Part shown: piece after piece, positions 29,151 through 36,950 of the stretch
How the letters are laid out: every line of letters starts with the position of its first letter
How positions within the stretch are numbered: the first letter of the stretch is position 1
Assembly: GCA_903862425.1 (NCBI GenBank)
Contig: CAIOYC010000005.1
Location: forward strand, 1 to 64,000
Source of the DNA: an uncultured Caulobacterales bacterium
GTDB lineage: Bacteria > Pseudomonadota > Alphaproteobacteria > Caulobacterales > Caulobacteraceae
Length of the DNA: 64,000 nucleotides
Direction: 5' to 3'
Translations under genes and position numbers: made by a program
Notes under the pieces: model-generated
Told to the model about the DNA's origin: nothing
Databases searched by the model: none
What the model saw: the letters and a program-made list of their open reading frames with translations, nothing else

Positions 29151-30073
29151 TGCAAGGTTTCGCCAGCTTGTGCCTGGCGAAACAGTCGGGCGAAACGCCC
29201 TTGCTCGCAGGCGATACCGTCATCATCGCGGAGCTGGCGCAACAATCTCGAGGCGCTGGCCTTAGGGCCCAGGCGAGACCTGATCAGCGCCAGGAGATCA
29301 ATGTCGTTGGCGCCCTGACGGACGATCCGAACGCGGGTTTCGATTGGCGCCAATGCCGCCAAAACCAGTCTGTTGACCGCATTCCGCTCAGCCCCTGAGC
29401 GCGCAATATGCTCGACGTAGTGGACCATAGCGCGCTGGGCGAAATCGGAGCGGGTGCCAGGGAAAATCGTGTCGAGCCGATCGTCGTAGGGCGCGATGGT
29501 GTCGTGAAGCGGCTCAGGCAGGGCGGGCTTCAGGCCTGCGCCAAACACCCGGAGTCGATCCAAATGGCGCTGTGATAGCTGGGCGAGGCTTGGCCCGACC
29601 ATCTCCGCGTAGGGCCTTGTCAGGGCGACGAGTATCTCCCCTGGCCCCCGTTCGAAAACCGTTTCCCAGTCCGTGGAGTAGGGGCCCGACAGCATTTCCT
29701 CAAACCAAAGGTCGGCTGCGAACCTCCCCTCGACTCTATCCTGAAGAGATTCTGACGTGTTTGGGGAAATGGTGAGGCCGTAAGCCGGGGAGTGGGTTTC
29801 GCCGTCGACCAGACCAAGCCCCGCCGAAATCACGTAGAGCCGGCAAGGGGCCTGGGCTGCCGCGTCGCGTGCAAGGCCGAAGGCCCGTCCGCCGTAGAGG
29901 TCCGCAGCTGCCGCAGCCGGCATTTGGTCCCCAACGATCCGGCGCCACTGGGCAGCAAGATCACCCAGGGGCGCGATATCCAAGGCGGCTGGCGTCATTC
30001 CGGGGTACGGTTTATGCCGTTTCTGCTGAGCGCAAATGGTCACCAAAGCGCCCACTGCTGCTTTCGCGGGCAT
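29147..30073 (-). CDS. dpdC: DpdC-like protein (YaaA/DUF6884-related), preQ0-to-amide conversion in DNA
   Basis: About 308 residues. The N-terminal half (GALVTICAQQKRHKPYPG, YVISAGLGLVDGE, YGLTIS) resembles YaaA/DUF6884-type proteins. DpdC is described as hydrating the nitrile of preQ0 in DNA to the amide, giving 7-amido-7-deazaguanine. This gene sits first in an operon with dpdA and two dpdB-like genes, which is the main reason for the call. Start: ATG 30073 precedes the conserved core; the frame is open to 30193 and a longer N-terminus is possible. A perfect 15-bp palindrome lies about 100 bases upstream. Confidence 0.65.
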   Translation of the reverse strand: MPAKAAVGALVTICAQQKRHKPYPGMTPAALDIAPLGDLAAQWRRIVGDQMPAAAAADLYGGRAFGLARDAAAQAPCRLYVISAGLGLVDGETHSPAYGLTISPNTSESLQDRVEGRFAADLWFEEMLSGPYSTDWETVFERGPGEILVALTRPYAEMVGPSLAQLSQRHLDRLRVFGAGLKPALPEPLHDTIAPYDDRLDTIFPGTRSDFAQRAMVHYVEHIARSGAERNAVNRLVLAALAPIETRVRIVRQGANDIDLLALIRSRLGPKASASRLLRQLRDDDGIACEQGRFARLFRQAQAGETLQ

Positions 30074-30158
30074 GCCAACCGGCCTGATATATGGATCCCG
30101 AATCGTCAATAACTGCGCCCCCTGCTTACATATGCCTGCTCGGCGGTGTTTCGGCGAG

Positions 30159-30190
30159 CCCCACATATTGGGGGTGCTGACACTGTCAGC
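30159..30190. promoter_or_regulatory. Tandem palindromes upstream of the dpdC-queC operon (candidate operator)
   Basis: GCTGACA-C-TGTCAGC is a perfect palindrome at 30176-30190, and CCCCA/TGGGG with a five-base spacer follows at 30159-30173. They lie 86-117 bases upstream of the chosen dpdC start and between that operon and the divergent GIY-YIG-like gene. The position suggests a repressor site or a structured leader of the modification operon. No cognate regulator is obvious. Confidence 0.45.
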
Positions 30191-30387
30191 CACTAGAACT
30201 GGAGCCTAACATAGGGGTGATTCCGCAGCTAGACCCAGGGCGCGACTTTTTGAAGATTCGGTGTTGATAACTGAGACCTGACGCAGCAGCGCAAAAGGGA
30301 GGGGCGCAGTTATCGGGTCAAACCTCTTGGAGCCGAACGGTGGCGCTCACAGCCGAGTGGCTATAGTCAAGCTGGGAAGGGGGCGGC

Positions 30388-30912
30388 GTGAGGCTGCTTC
30401 GAGGTAAGCCTTTGGCGACGACAATCACCTGGAAGAAGCCGATCCTTGTGGATCATATCGATCCGCCGGGGACGAACCTCCCTGATCGAATGGCCGACAA
30501 GGAAGGGCTCTACTTCTTCTCGAGGCGCTTCGGCGATGGCCTCTACCAACCATTCTACATCGGGCAGTCAGTTCACCTGAAAACCCGCCTGGAACAGTAC
30601 CTTTGCAACAAGGGAAAGCATGAAACCCGGATCCGCAACGTCGTCGTTGGTGAGGAGGACGCCTACTCGGGTATACAACTGTCCAATGGACCTCGCTTTT
30701 ACCACTACGGCTATTTGACGCCTCGGAGTGGCCAGCAGCGAGATTTAACCCTCGATCGGGCTGAGCGTGCGATGATTCAATACGCTCGGATTGTCGGTTG
30801 GAAACTCATCAACAACCACCACGCCAGTGATCAAGCGTTTCATAGGTTTGAAATGGAGGGCAGCCGCTTTGGGGGACTGTTGCCGGGGATTGTGCTCGCT
30901 CACAAAAGCTGA
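30388..30912 (+). CDS. GIY-YIG-like nuclease fold protein
   Basis: A 174-residue protein whose centre reads GLYFFSR then FYIGQSVHLKTRLEQYL. This matches the GIY-YIG nuclease core with GLY in place of GIY, an intact YIG and the conserved Arg. Further on, AERAMIQYARIVGWKLINN supplies the Glu and Asn expected late in the domain. A DNA-cleaving role is plausible but unproven. GTG 30388 has a strong GGAAGGGGG upstream. It is transcribed away from the dpd modification operon and stands alone, in a stretch of lower GC content than the rest, which points to recent acquisition. Confidence 0.65.
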   Translation: MRLLRGKPLATTITWKKPILVDHIDPPGTNLPDRMADKEGLYFFSRRFGDGLYQPFYIGQSVHLKTRLEQYLCNKGKHETRIRNVVVGEEDAYSGIQLSNGPRFYHYGYLTPRSGQQRDLTLDRAERAMIQYARIVGWKLINNHHASDQAFHRFEMEGSRFGGLLPGIVLAHKS

Positions 30913-31075
30913 CGTGTGACTTAATCAACTCCTGGGGCGGAGAAACCAAAACCCGGATCAACACAAATAACATCCTTTACGTGCGGTAAGGAGCCAGAGA
31001 AATGACAAGTCTATCTGGCTACAGGGATTTCTCGTCTAATTCTATCTTAGCGGAAATTAAGCTCTAATTTCTCAG
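30913..31075. other. AT-richer intergenic stretch
   Basis: No gene is supportable. The stretch is visibly richer in A and T than the surroundings and lies between two convergently read genes, so it should contain their transcription ends. I see no textbook terminator hairpin. Confidence 0.3.
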
Positions 31076-31930
31076 TTATTTGCCCCGATAGTATCTGATG
31101 AGTGGCTGGTGTTCGTCGCTGTCCGGCTGCATGTGCCGGTTTGTGACGCCATTTGCCATCTCCGCCGATGGCGGGAAAAACTCCTTGTCGATTAACACGA
31201 ATTGAGTCGCGCGAAGTTCGCCGCGATTGAGCTGGTAGAGCATGCGATAGAAGCCTTCGAACTGCTCCCTGTTCTCTCGCTCACTGATGTTTTTCATCGG
31301 CGAGTCGATGATCAACAGCTCGGGCAGTGGCGCGTGCAGCTGAGCGGCGATCCGGTGCAGAGCGATGGCGAAGCAGCACTTGAACAGGGTCTTCTTGCCG
31401 CCGCTGCTGAGCGAGGTGAAGGTCGAGACGGTTAGGTCGCTGGGGTCGGCGCTATAGATCGCCGGGTAGAAACTTGGCGGATTGAGTTCGACCCGGTCGT
31501 TGCGCTGGATGCCGGGGACGCCGGACAACACCAGGCAGTCCAGGAAATAGGCGGCGAAGCGATCAAGGCTGGTGCGGTCGGATTCGGCCTTGGTGCGCGC
31601 CTCCTTCAAGGCCTCCCTCTTCATCTGCTCCAGGGCGACGATCTGGGCCAGAGCTTCACGCTGTTCCTGCAACAGAAGCGGCAGGCGCAGAAGCCAGGCG
31701 ATGGCGCCGAGTTCGGCCTCAAGCCCAGCCCTCTCCCGCTCCTTCAGCAGGCTCATAGACAGGAAGGCGGAGTCCTGTTCCGCCATTGCCCGGTTGATGT
31801 CGGCTTCAGCCTTATCTTTGGTCTGCAGCAGGGTGTTCCGACGCGACCGCATCCTGGTCAGGTTGGTGTCGATGGCGGCGATGGCGTCGTTAAGATCGGC
31901 GCGGCGGCTGGCGATGAAGTCGCACCGGCT
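31076..31930 (-). pseudogene. Truncated SMC/Rad50-like ATPase (C-terminal part)
   Basis: The readable protein is the C-terminal part of an SMC-like ATPase. A coiled-coil stretch (IASRRADLNDAIAAIDTNL through the REREQ-rich part) leads into a signature-like SLSSGGKKTLFKCCFAIALHR and a Walker B-like ELLIIDSPMKN. The Walker A head that must precede the coiled coil is absent. The frame remains open upstream of the first ATG (31852) to about 32040, but the sequence stops resembling a coiled coil near 31930. There a plus-strand gene remnant of unrelated type begins. I read this as a gene cut by recombination. It cannot bind ATP on its own. Confidence 0.6.
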
Positions 31931-32182
31931 GCCGCGCTGTCCAACATCGATTCCGAGGCCGGGATGCTGTCGGTCCTGTCCCGTCGCCTGAAACTCTTTT
32001 GGCCGGAGCTCGCCAAGACGGTCGTTGTTGAGCTTTCAGGCGAGGTGAAAGCCAAGAGGCCGGCATCGAGGCCGCGTCACACCAAGACTATCCAGGCCCC
32101 GCTCGCGACGGTCGAGCAATCCAGTGACTACGGGGGCCCGTCACCCGAGGCCGTACAGGGCGAGCCTCCCGACGAGGGGTAG
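31931..32182 (+). pseudogene. C-terminal remnant of an unidentified gene at a recombination junction
   Basis: An open plus-strand frame encodes a plausible tail (SNIDSEAGMLSVLSRRLKLFW, VVELSGEVK, then a Pro/Gly-rich end) closing with TAG at 32180-32182. It has no start region of its own; the preceding bases belong to the truncated SMC-like gene on the other strand. The likely reading is the 3' end of a foreign gene joined here by recombination. The family is not recognised. Confidence 0.35.
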
Positions 32183-32256
32183 CACAACCATCCGAGCGCG
32201 CGGCACGACGCGATGATTGTGATCGCTAGGCCCGAGGGTGGACTAAAGCGTTCGCC

Positions 32257-33087
32257 CTAGCCGCCATGAACAGCGCAGCAGCCACCGTTCGAGCGGGCTT
32301 CGAGCCATTCCTTCAGCTCAAGGCCGGTAAGGCCCTTCGCCATATTGCGGCAATGCTCGCCCGTCGTCGTCGTCCCGCCGCACCGCACCGATCCCCAACC
32401 CTCTAGCCAAGTCAGATAGTCCTCTCGGCTAACGTTAAGCGAGGCGGCGATCCCAAGATCGGGGTCCTGCAAATAGAGACGGATGTGTTCCGGCAGGAGC
32501 TCGACTCTGTGAACTCCCCATAGACAAAGGGCGTCGATCGTCTTGGGCTGATCGCGCTGCGCATGCAGGGTCAGAACTTCCCGGTCAAAGGCCGTCGGCG
32601 CCGCGTTGCGAATGGGACGCTCGATATAGATTGTCGGCGTTTCAGGACGGCGGCTGGCCCGGCAAGGCACGCAGATCGGGTGGACGCCGCGCTTTAGCTT
32701 CGCGATTAGCACCCGCTTCATCTCATCACGGCTGTGGACTGCGACGGGCATGCCACAGGTCGCGCACGAGACCGCGCTCGCTTGGGTGCCGGAGAGCTTG
32801 AAGAAGGCTTGCTGGGCCCTCCCGGCAGTAAGGCCCGTGGCCATTTCGGCCAACGGCGCAACCGGTACCTCCGGCATGTTCCAGTAGATCCACACGGCAA
32901 GACGCCGTGCGAGCTCAGGGTCGTCGATTTTCGGCACTGCGGGGGCGAGCGCCGCTTTGCGCTCCTGGACGGCAGCTTCTGCGGCGCGAAGGGCCGCGAC
33001 GGCTTCCGACAACGCGGCAACGGCCGAGTCCAGCGCCTCAAGGCCGGGATGATCGGGGTGTTCAGCCAAGGCGATGGGCGAATCCAT
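32257..33087 (-). CDS. Hypothetical zinc-ribbon protein
   Basis: A 276-residue protein. The N-terminal third is Ala/Glu-rich and probably helical (AVAALSEAVAALRAAEAAVQERK). The middle has a four-Cys zinc ribbon: CATCGMP and, some 30 residues on, CVPCRAS. The C-terminal part has a further Cys/His group (RCGGTTTTGEHC, ending GGCCAVHGG). ATG 33087 is supported by AGGAG four bases upstream and lies 26 bases inside the end of the CoiA-like gene, so the two are coupled. A DNA- or RNA-binding accessory of its partner is an inference. Confidence 0.6.
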   Translation of the reverse strand: MDSPIALAEHPDHPGLEALDSAVAALSEAVAALRAAEAAVQERKAALAPAVPKIDDPELARRLAVWIYWNMPEVPVAPLAEMATGLTAGRAQQAFFKLSGTQASAVSCATCGMPVAVHSRDEMKRVLIAKLKRGVHPICVPCRASRRPETPTIYIERPIRNAAPTAFDREVLTLHAQRDQPKTIDALCLWGVHRVELLPEHIRLYLQDPDLGIAASLNVSREDYLTWLEGWGSVRCGGTTTTGEHCRNMAKGLTGLELKEWLEARSNGGCCAVHGG

Positions 33088-34537
33088 GGTGCTCCTTGAG
33101 TGATTGAATCGGATTGGCAAGACCTGCTGGCGGGTTCGGCGTAGTTGCTGCCGCGTCGGCTTTTGGCCGGGCCCAAGTCGGCAGGGCGTCGAGCGTCTCA
33201 AGTTCGAAGCGTAGCAGCGGATCAAAAAGTTCTGGCAGCAGACGTTCGATCGCTAACCAAGGCGCCTCATACTCAAGCACGAAGTTGCCGTCGCCCAGAT
33301 CCAGAGCGCGGTCGAGATGCTTGCCGACGCTGCCGAGCAGCAGATCGTCCGTCCCCGCACGCTGGAGAATCTCCTGCATGATGAGGGCGAAGGGTAGGAG
33401 GTTCTCGCTCGGCAGCTTGCTGTTCAGGAGGGCCTGAACATTCTCCTGACGCGAAGCGTAGTTGCGGAACGTGCCGTTGGCGTGGCTCAGGGCCGAGAAG
33501 ACGACCGCGATCAGGTTCGCGATCATCCACTGGCCTTGATAGGTTTCCACTTCCCACTGGCGCAGACTTGGAACCAAGCCACAAAGATGGTCGTTCGCCG
33601 CTAGAAACGCGGGGCTGCGCAGATCAGCGTATGAGAAGTCAGAGCTCCGACCCCTTAGAGCAGCCCGCCATGGCGCCCGTGCTGCCTCGCCGCGCGCGAG
33701 GAGACCTGGTGTGATCCGATCCTCGAGGTAGGGCGGACCCCTCGTGGGGAACGTGAGGTCGTCGAGGGCGATCAGTCGCCCGGCTTCGAAGCGGCCGTCC
33801 GGACCGCGAAGGTAGCATTTCAGGACCAAGGTTCGGCGGGCCAGCGACTCCGCCACTGCCTCGTCATCCAACAGGAAGGCGTTGCCCCGGTGGCGAAGCA
33901 CCACGTCCCGGAAGGACTGAGGAAGGTCTTCGGCCTGCATGTCCAGGCCATAGAGCACCCAGAGCAGGCCGACCCCTTCGCGTTCATAATGCAGGCAGCG
34001 CGCGGACACCTCGGTCTGGAAGGTGTTTGAAAGTTGCATCTCCACGGCGATCTTGGGGGCGTCCCGCCGCACTATCAGGACATCGGGATAGCGACCGCGC
34101 TCGTTGTCTGTGGGCGGCAGATATTTCGACACCTCGGCTGAGACGCACCGGTCATCGGTGGCGGCGAGTTCGGCGATTTGCTCGCAAAGCATCCGATGGG
34201 CGGCCGACTCTTGCGCGCCGCCATACTGGAGCGCCCGGGCGTCGTCCGGGTGCAAGGTCCCCCCGGTGTGCCAAGGACAGGTCGCATCGCCGCCCTTGAA
34301 GTGGGCAAAGTAGGGCAGCCGAAGGCCGCGAAACGCGCGCGCCTGGATGAAGATGGGGCCCGAGCACCTTAGACACCGGGCGATGTGGCTGGGCGGTCGG
34401 GCGCGGCGGGCGTCAGTGATCGCGGATCGCAGCAGGCCCCATTCGGTCTCTGGCAGTCCTAGCAGCCGTTCCGCTGAGATCGGGCCTATGCCCTCCAGCA
34501 GCGCGTGCTCAATGATGCGTTTGGGTTGCTTGCTCAT
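33062..34537 (-). CDS. CoiA-like / DUF6035-type protein with nuclease-like motif
   Basis: A 491-residue protein. A treble-clef-like segment near residues 54-95 (CLRCSGPIFIQARAF, then YFAHFKGGDATCPWH) is followed by YPDVLIVRRD and KIAVEMQLSNTF. This D...E-x-Q pattern resembles the PD-(D/E)XK core of competence protein CoiA and DUF6035 proteins, which read as incoming-DNA or defence nucleases. The long C-terminal half is not recognisable. The gene shares a 26-base overlap with the downstream zinc-ribbon gene and follows the WGR and WYL genes on the same strand. Function is inferred only. Confidence 0.55.
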   Translation of the reverse strand: MSKQPKRIIEHALLEGIGPISAERLLGLPETEWGLLRSAITDARRARPPSHIARCLRCSGPIFIQARAFRGLRLPYFAHFKGGDATCPWHTGGTLHPDDARALQYGGAQESAAHRMLCEQIAELAATDDRCVSAEVSKYLPPTDNERGRYPDVLIVRRDAPKIAVEMQLSNTFQTEVSARCLHYEREGVGLLWVLYGLDMQAEDLPQSFRDVVLRHRGNAFLLDDEAVAESLARRTLVLKCYLRGPDGRFEAGRLIALDDLTFPTRGPPYLEDRITPGLLARGEAARAPWRAALRGRSSDFSYADLRSPAFLAANDHLCGLVPSLRQWEVETYQGQWMIANLIAVVFSALSHANGTFRNYASRQENVQALLNSKLPSENLLPFALIMQEILQRAGTDDLLLGSVGKHLDRALDLGDGNFVLEYEAPWLAIERLLPELFDPLLRFELETLDALPTWARPKADAAATTPNPPAGLANPIQSLKEHHGFAHRLG

Positions 34538-34553
34538 GGGTCTCGGCTGGGCG

Positions 34554-34922
34554 TTAGGCGGCGCCGGTCTCCTGGTGTCTCGGAGGCGCTTCGCTTCGAC
34601 GGGCGTATCCGACGGCCCAGTCGTATGCCGCCGATGAAGTTGTTCTGCACTCCTCGTCGGCGGCGTAACCGCGGCGGCATTTGGCGGTCGTGATTTTGTT
34701 AAACGCGGCTAACGCGGCTTGTCTGGTTGAAAACCAGTAAGACTTCTCTTGGCCCCGCGAGCCGATACGCCCCCAGTTGCGCACCAGCAGCACTTCCTCG
34801 AAGAGGCTCGGCTGGAGTCGCGCCGACCAGAACCTGGACATGTTGCGCGTGGAATCGACGCGGCGAAGTATCATCCGCGGCCAGTCGGTCACCAGGGCGT
34901 GTTGGGCGGGCGCCGAGCTCAT
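34554..34922 (-). CDS. WGR-domain protein
   Basis: A 122-residue protein consisting almost entirely of a WGR domain: NMSRFWSARLQPSLFEEVLLVRNWGRIGSRGQ, then the GY...WFSTRQAALAAF helix. WGR domains bind nucleic acid and occur in PARPs and in small bacterial DNA-associated proteins. Its ATG overlaps the stop of the WYL regulator gene (ATGA), indicating coupled expression with it. Confidence 0.8.
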   Translation of the reverse strand: MSSAPAQHALVTDWPRMILRRVDSTRNMSRFWSARLQPSLFEEVLLVRNWGRIGSRGQEKSYWFSTRQAALAAFNKITTAKCRRGYAADEECRTTSSAAYDWAVGYARRSEAPPRHQETGAA

Positions 34923-35728
34923 GCTTGATCCTCCGGGCTTGGAGCAGATTCAGTGCGCCCGACGACGCTTAGGCGGCTTTCCGGCCGATCGAGGCCCCAG
35001 CGACGCATCGCGTAAAATTCGAGAGCCCGCCGGACGGTGACCGACAGTTCGCCATCGATCCCGTAGTCCCAGCACACCGCGCGCTTTTGGTTTTCCTCAA
35101 GGTGAGCGGCCGGCGCCAGGGTGAGGGTGACCCAGGAACACCAGTCGGTATCGAGCGGCAGATCGACGGCTGCAGACTCCGACTGAACTTGGTTCGGCGC
35201 CATGGCGATCCGCGAGAGGACGAAGTCTCTGAAGTCTTCGCGCAGGTGACAGTAGGCCCGAACATGCCAGCGCTGACCGTCTGAGACGAAGGCCGTGGGC
35301 GTGATTGAACGATCCTCCGCGGTGGCGCGGCGCATGGTCTGGTAGGCGACATGGACTGTCTTGCGATCCCGGATCGCCCGGTACAGCCGCGCCATCAGGC
35401 CGACATCGAGTGGCCTGTCCAAGGTCGGCAGCACTTCAACCGCCAGTCCCGCCTGCCGTGACCGTTCCAGCCAGGACTCGAGGGCGGGCGGACCGAACAG
35501 CGGTTCAAACGTTGCCGCGGCCTCATATCGTCTTTGGCGCGTATCATAGATCACCTGTCCCGGGGGCAGGGCGGCGAGGTAGGCCTTGAGGTCGAGAGCC
35601 GCCTGCGGCTGCGACACCCGGAACGTGTCGATCAGATCGCGCCGATTTACCCGGCCTTCCCAAAAGAGAAGCCCGTCGAGAAACCGCTGCCTGGCTTCAT
35701 ACGCGTATCGCGGCGTGGGAGACGACAT
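34919..35728 (-). CDS. WYL-domain transcriptional regulator (BrxR/CapW-like)
   Basis: A 269-residue regulator. The N-terminal winged helix (FWEGRVNRRDLIDTFRVSQPQAALDL) is followed by a WYL domain with VHVAYQTM and RWHVRAYCHLREDFRDFVLSRI, and a C-terminal WCX-like extension (LTLAPAAHLEENQKRAV). This layout is that of BrxR/CapW, repressors found beside BREX, CBASS and other phage-defence operons, which are thought to sense a nucleic-acid or nucleotide signal. The gene is divergent from sbcD, and a near-perfect inverted repeat lies in the 69-bp gap, a natural operator for it. It is followed by the WGR and CoiA-like genes on the same strand. Confidence 0.85.
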   Translation of the reverse strand: MSSPTPRYAYEARQRFLDGLLFWEGRVNRRDLIDTFRVSQPQAALDLKAYLAALPPGQVIYDTRQRRYEAAATFEPLFGPPALESWLERSRQAGLAVEVLPTLDRPLDVGLMARLYRAIRDRKTVHVAYQTMRRATAEDRSITPTAFVSDGQRWHVRAYCHLREDFRDFVLSRIAMAPNQVQSESAAVDLPLDTDWCSWVTLTLAPAAHLEENQKRAVCWDYGIDGELSVTVRRALEFYAMRRWGLDRPESRLSVVGRTESAPSPEDQA

Positions 35729-35741
35729 GCCGAGAGTCTAG

Positions 35742-35782
35742 TTGACGGCTAAGCTCTAGTCCATATAGAAACTATATAGACT
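35742..35782 (+). promoter_or_regulatory. sbcD promoter overlapped by a WYL-type operator
   Basis: TTGACG (35742-35747) and TATAGA (35764-35769) with a 16-base spacer form a good sigma-70 type promoter for the sbcD operon. The inverted repeat AGTCCATATAG - AAA - CTATATAGACT (35758-35782) has arms of 11 bases with one mismatch and covers the -10 element. A protein bound there would block transcription. The divergent WYL gene is the obvious candidate, and the site could also regulate that gene. Confidence 0.7.
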
Positions 35783-35797
35783 GGAGGTTGGGCTTAG

Positions 35798-36949
35798 ATG
35801 CGGATCTTGCACACATCAGATTGGCATCTGGGCCGGACGCTGGCGCAGGAGAGCCTCCTCGACGACCAGGCCCAGCTCCTCGACCAGGTCTTTGCAGCGA
35901 TCGTCGAACACCGCGTCGACGTGCTGATCATCGCGGGCGACCTCTTCGACCGGGCGGTGCCGCGCAAAGAAGCGGTTCAGCTGTTCAACGATTTCCTCGC
36001 CCGCGTTTACGCCGAGACCGGGGCGGCGATCGTAGCGATCGCGGGCAATCACGACGCCCCCGACCGCGTCAGCTTCAACTCGGCGCTGCAGGACCCGCGG
36101 CGCGTGTTGATCCGGGGTCCATTGCGAGACCGACCCAACGCCTTGGTCTTGAGCGATGAGCACGGGCAGGTGGCTTTCTCGGCGCTTCCGTACTGCGAGA
36201 TTTTCGCGGCGAGGGAGGCGTTCGACGATGTCGGTATCGCCAGTTGCGCCCACGCCCTCTCAGCCCAACTGGCGCAAGCCCGCCTACATGTTCCGCCGGG
36301 CGCGCGATGGGTTGTGGCCGCCCACGCCTTTGTGGAAGGCGGTCGGATCACCGAGACCGAGCGACCCTTGGCTCAGGTCGGCGGTATCGAGACGGTGCCG
36401 TCAGCGATGTTTGACGGTGCGGCCTACGTCGCTCTAGGTCACCTGCATCGCGCGCAAGAGGCCGGAGCCGCTCACATTCGATACTGCGGCTCCTGGATGG
36501 GCTTCGGATTCGATGAGGCTGACGAGCTAAAGACCCTGAGCCTGGTGGAGCTGGACGCCGCCGGCGTGGCTCGAGTGACCGAGCTTCCGCTTGTCAGCCC
36601 CCGCCCGCTGCGTGTCGTGAAGGGAAAATTGGCGGACTTGGTCGCAGCCGGTCGAGCGCCTGATGCGCTGGGCGCCGGCGCTCTGATCAAGGCGGTGCTG
36701 ACCGACGAGGGCGCACTCATCGATGCCATCGGTCAGTTGCGCGCGGTCTATCCCCACGTGCTGCAACTGGAACGCCTGAACCGGCTCGCCGCTGTCGGCC
36801 CTGGCGCCGGCGCAGCAGCGGTTGATCGGCAAGACCCGGTGAAGCTGGTGGCCGGCTTTCTCGATGCCGTGCGCGGGAGGGGGCCTGACGACGTCGAGAC
36901 TGGCATGATCGACGAAGCCCTGACCGACCTCCAGAGCGAGGAGGTCTGA
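35798..36949 (+). CDS. sbcD: SbcD/Mre11-like nuclease
   Basis: A 383-residue metallophosphoesterase nuclease of the SbcD/Mre11 family. The metal-binding motifs are HTSDWHLGR at the start, IIAGDLFDRAVP, AGNHDAPDRVSF and, later, ALGHLHRAQ. With SbcC it forms a nuclease that opens hairpins and protein-blocked DNA ends. ATG 35798 follows GGAGGTTGGGC. It is the first gene of a six-gene operon ending with SIR2, HerA and a KTSC protein, and lies behind a promoter with an embedded inverted repeat. That context suggests a defence-specific copy, though it could be the cell's only SbcD. Confidence 0.92.
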   Translation: MRILHTSDWHLGRTLAQESLLDDQAQLLDQVFAAIVEHRVDVLIIAGDLFDRAVPRKEAVQLFNDFLARVYAETGAAIVAIAGNHDAPDRVSFNSALQDPRRVLIRGPLRDRPNALVLSDEHGQVAFSALPYCEIFAAREAFDDVGIASCAHALSAQLAQARLHVPPGARWVVAAHAFVEGGRITETERPLAQVGGIETVPSAMFDGAAYVALGHLHRAQEAGAAHIRYCGSWMGFGFDEADELKTLSLVELDAAGVARVTELPLVSPRPLRVVKGKLADLVAAGRAPDALGAGALIKAVLTDEGALIDAIGQLRAVYPHVLQLERLNRLAAVGPGAGAAAVDRQDPVKLVAGFLDAVRGRGPDDVETGMIDEALTDLQSEEV

Positions 36950-36950
36950 C

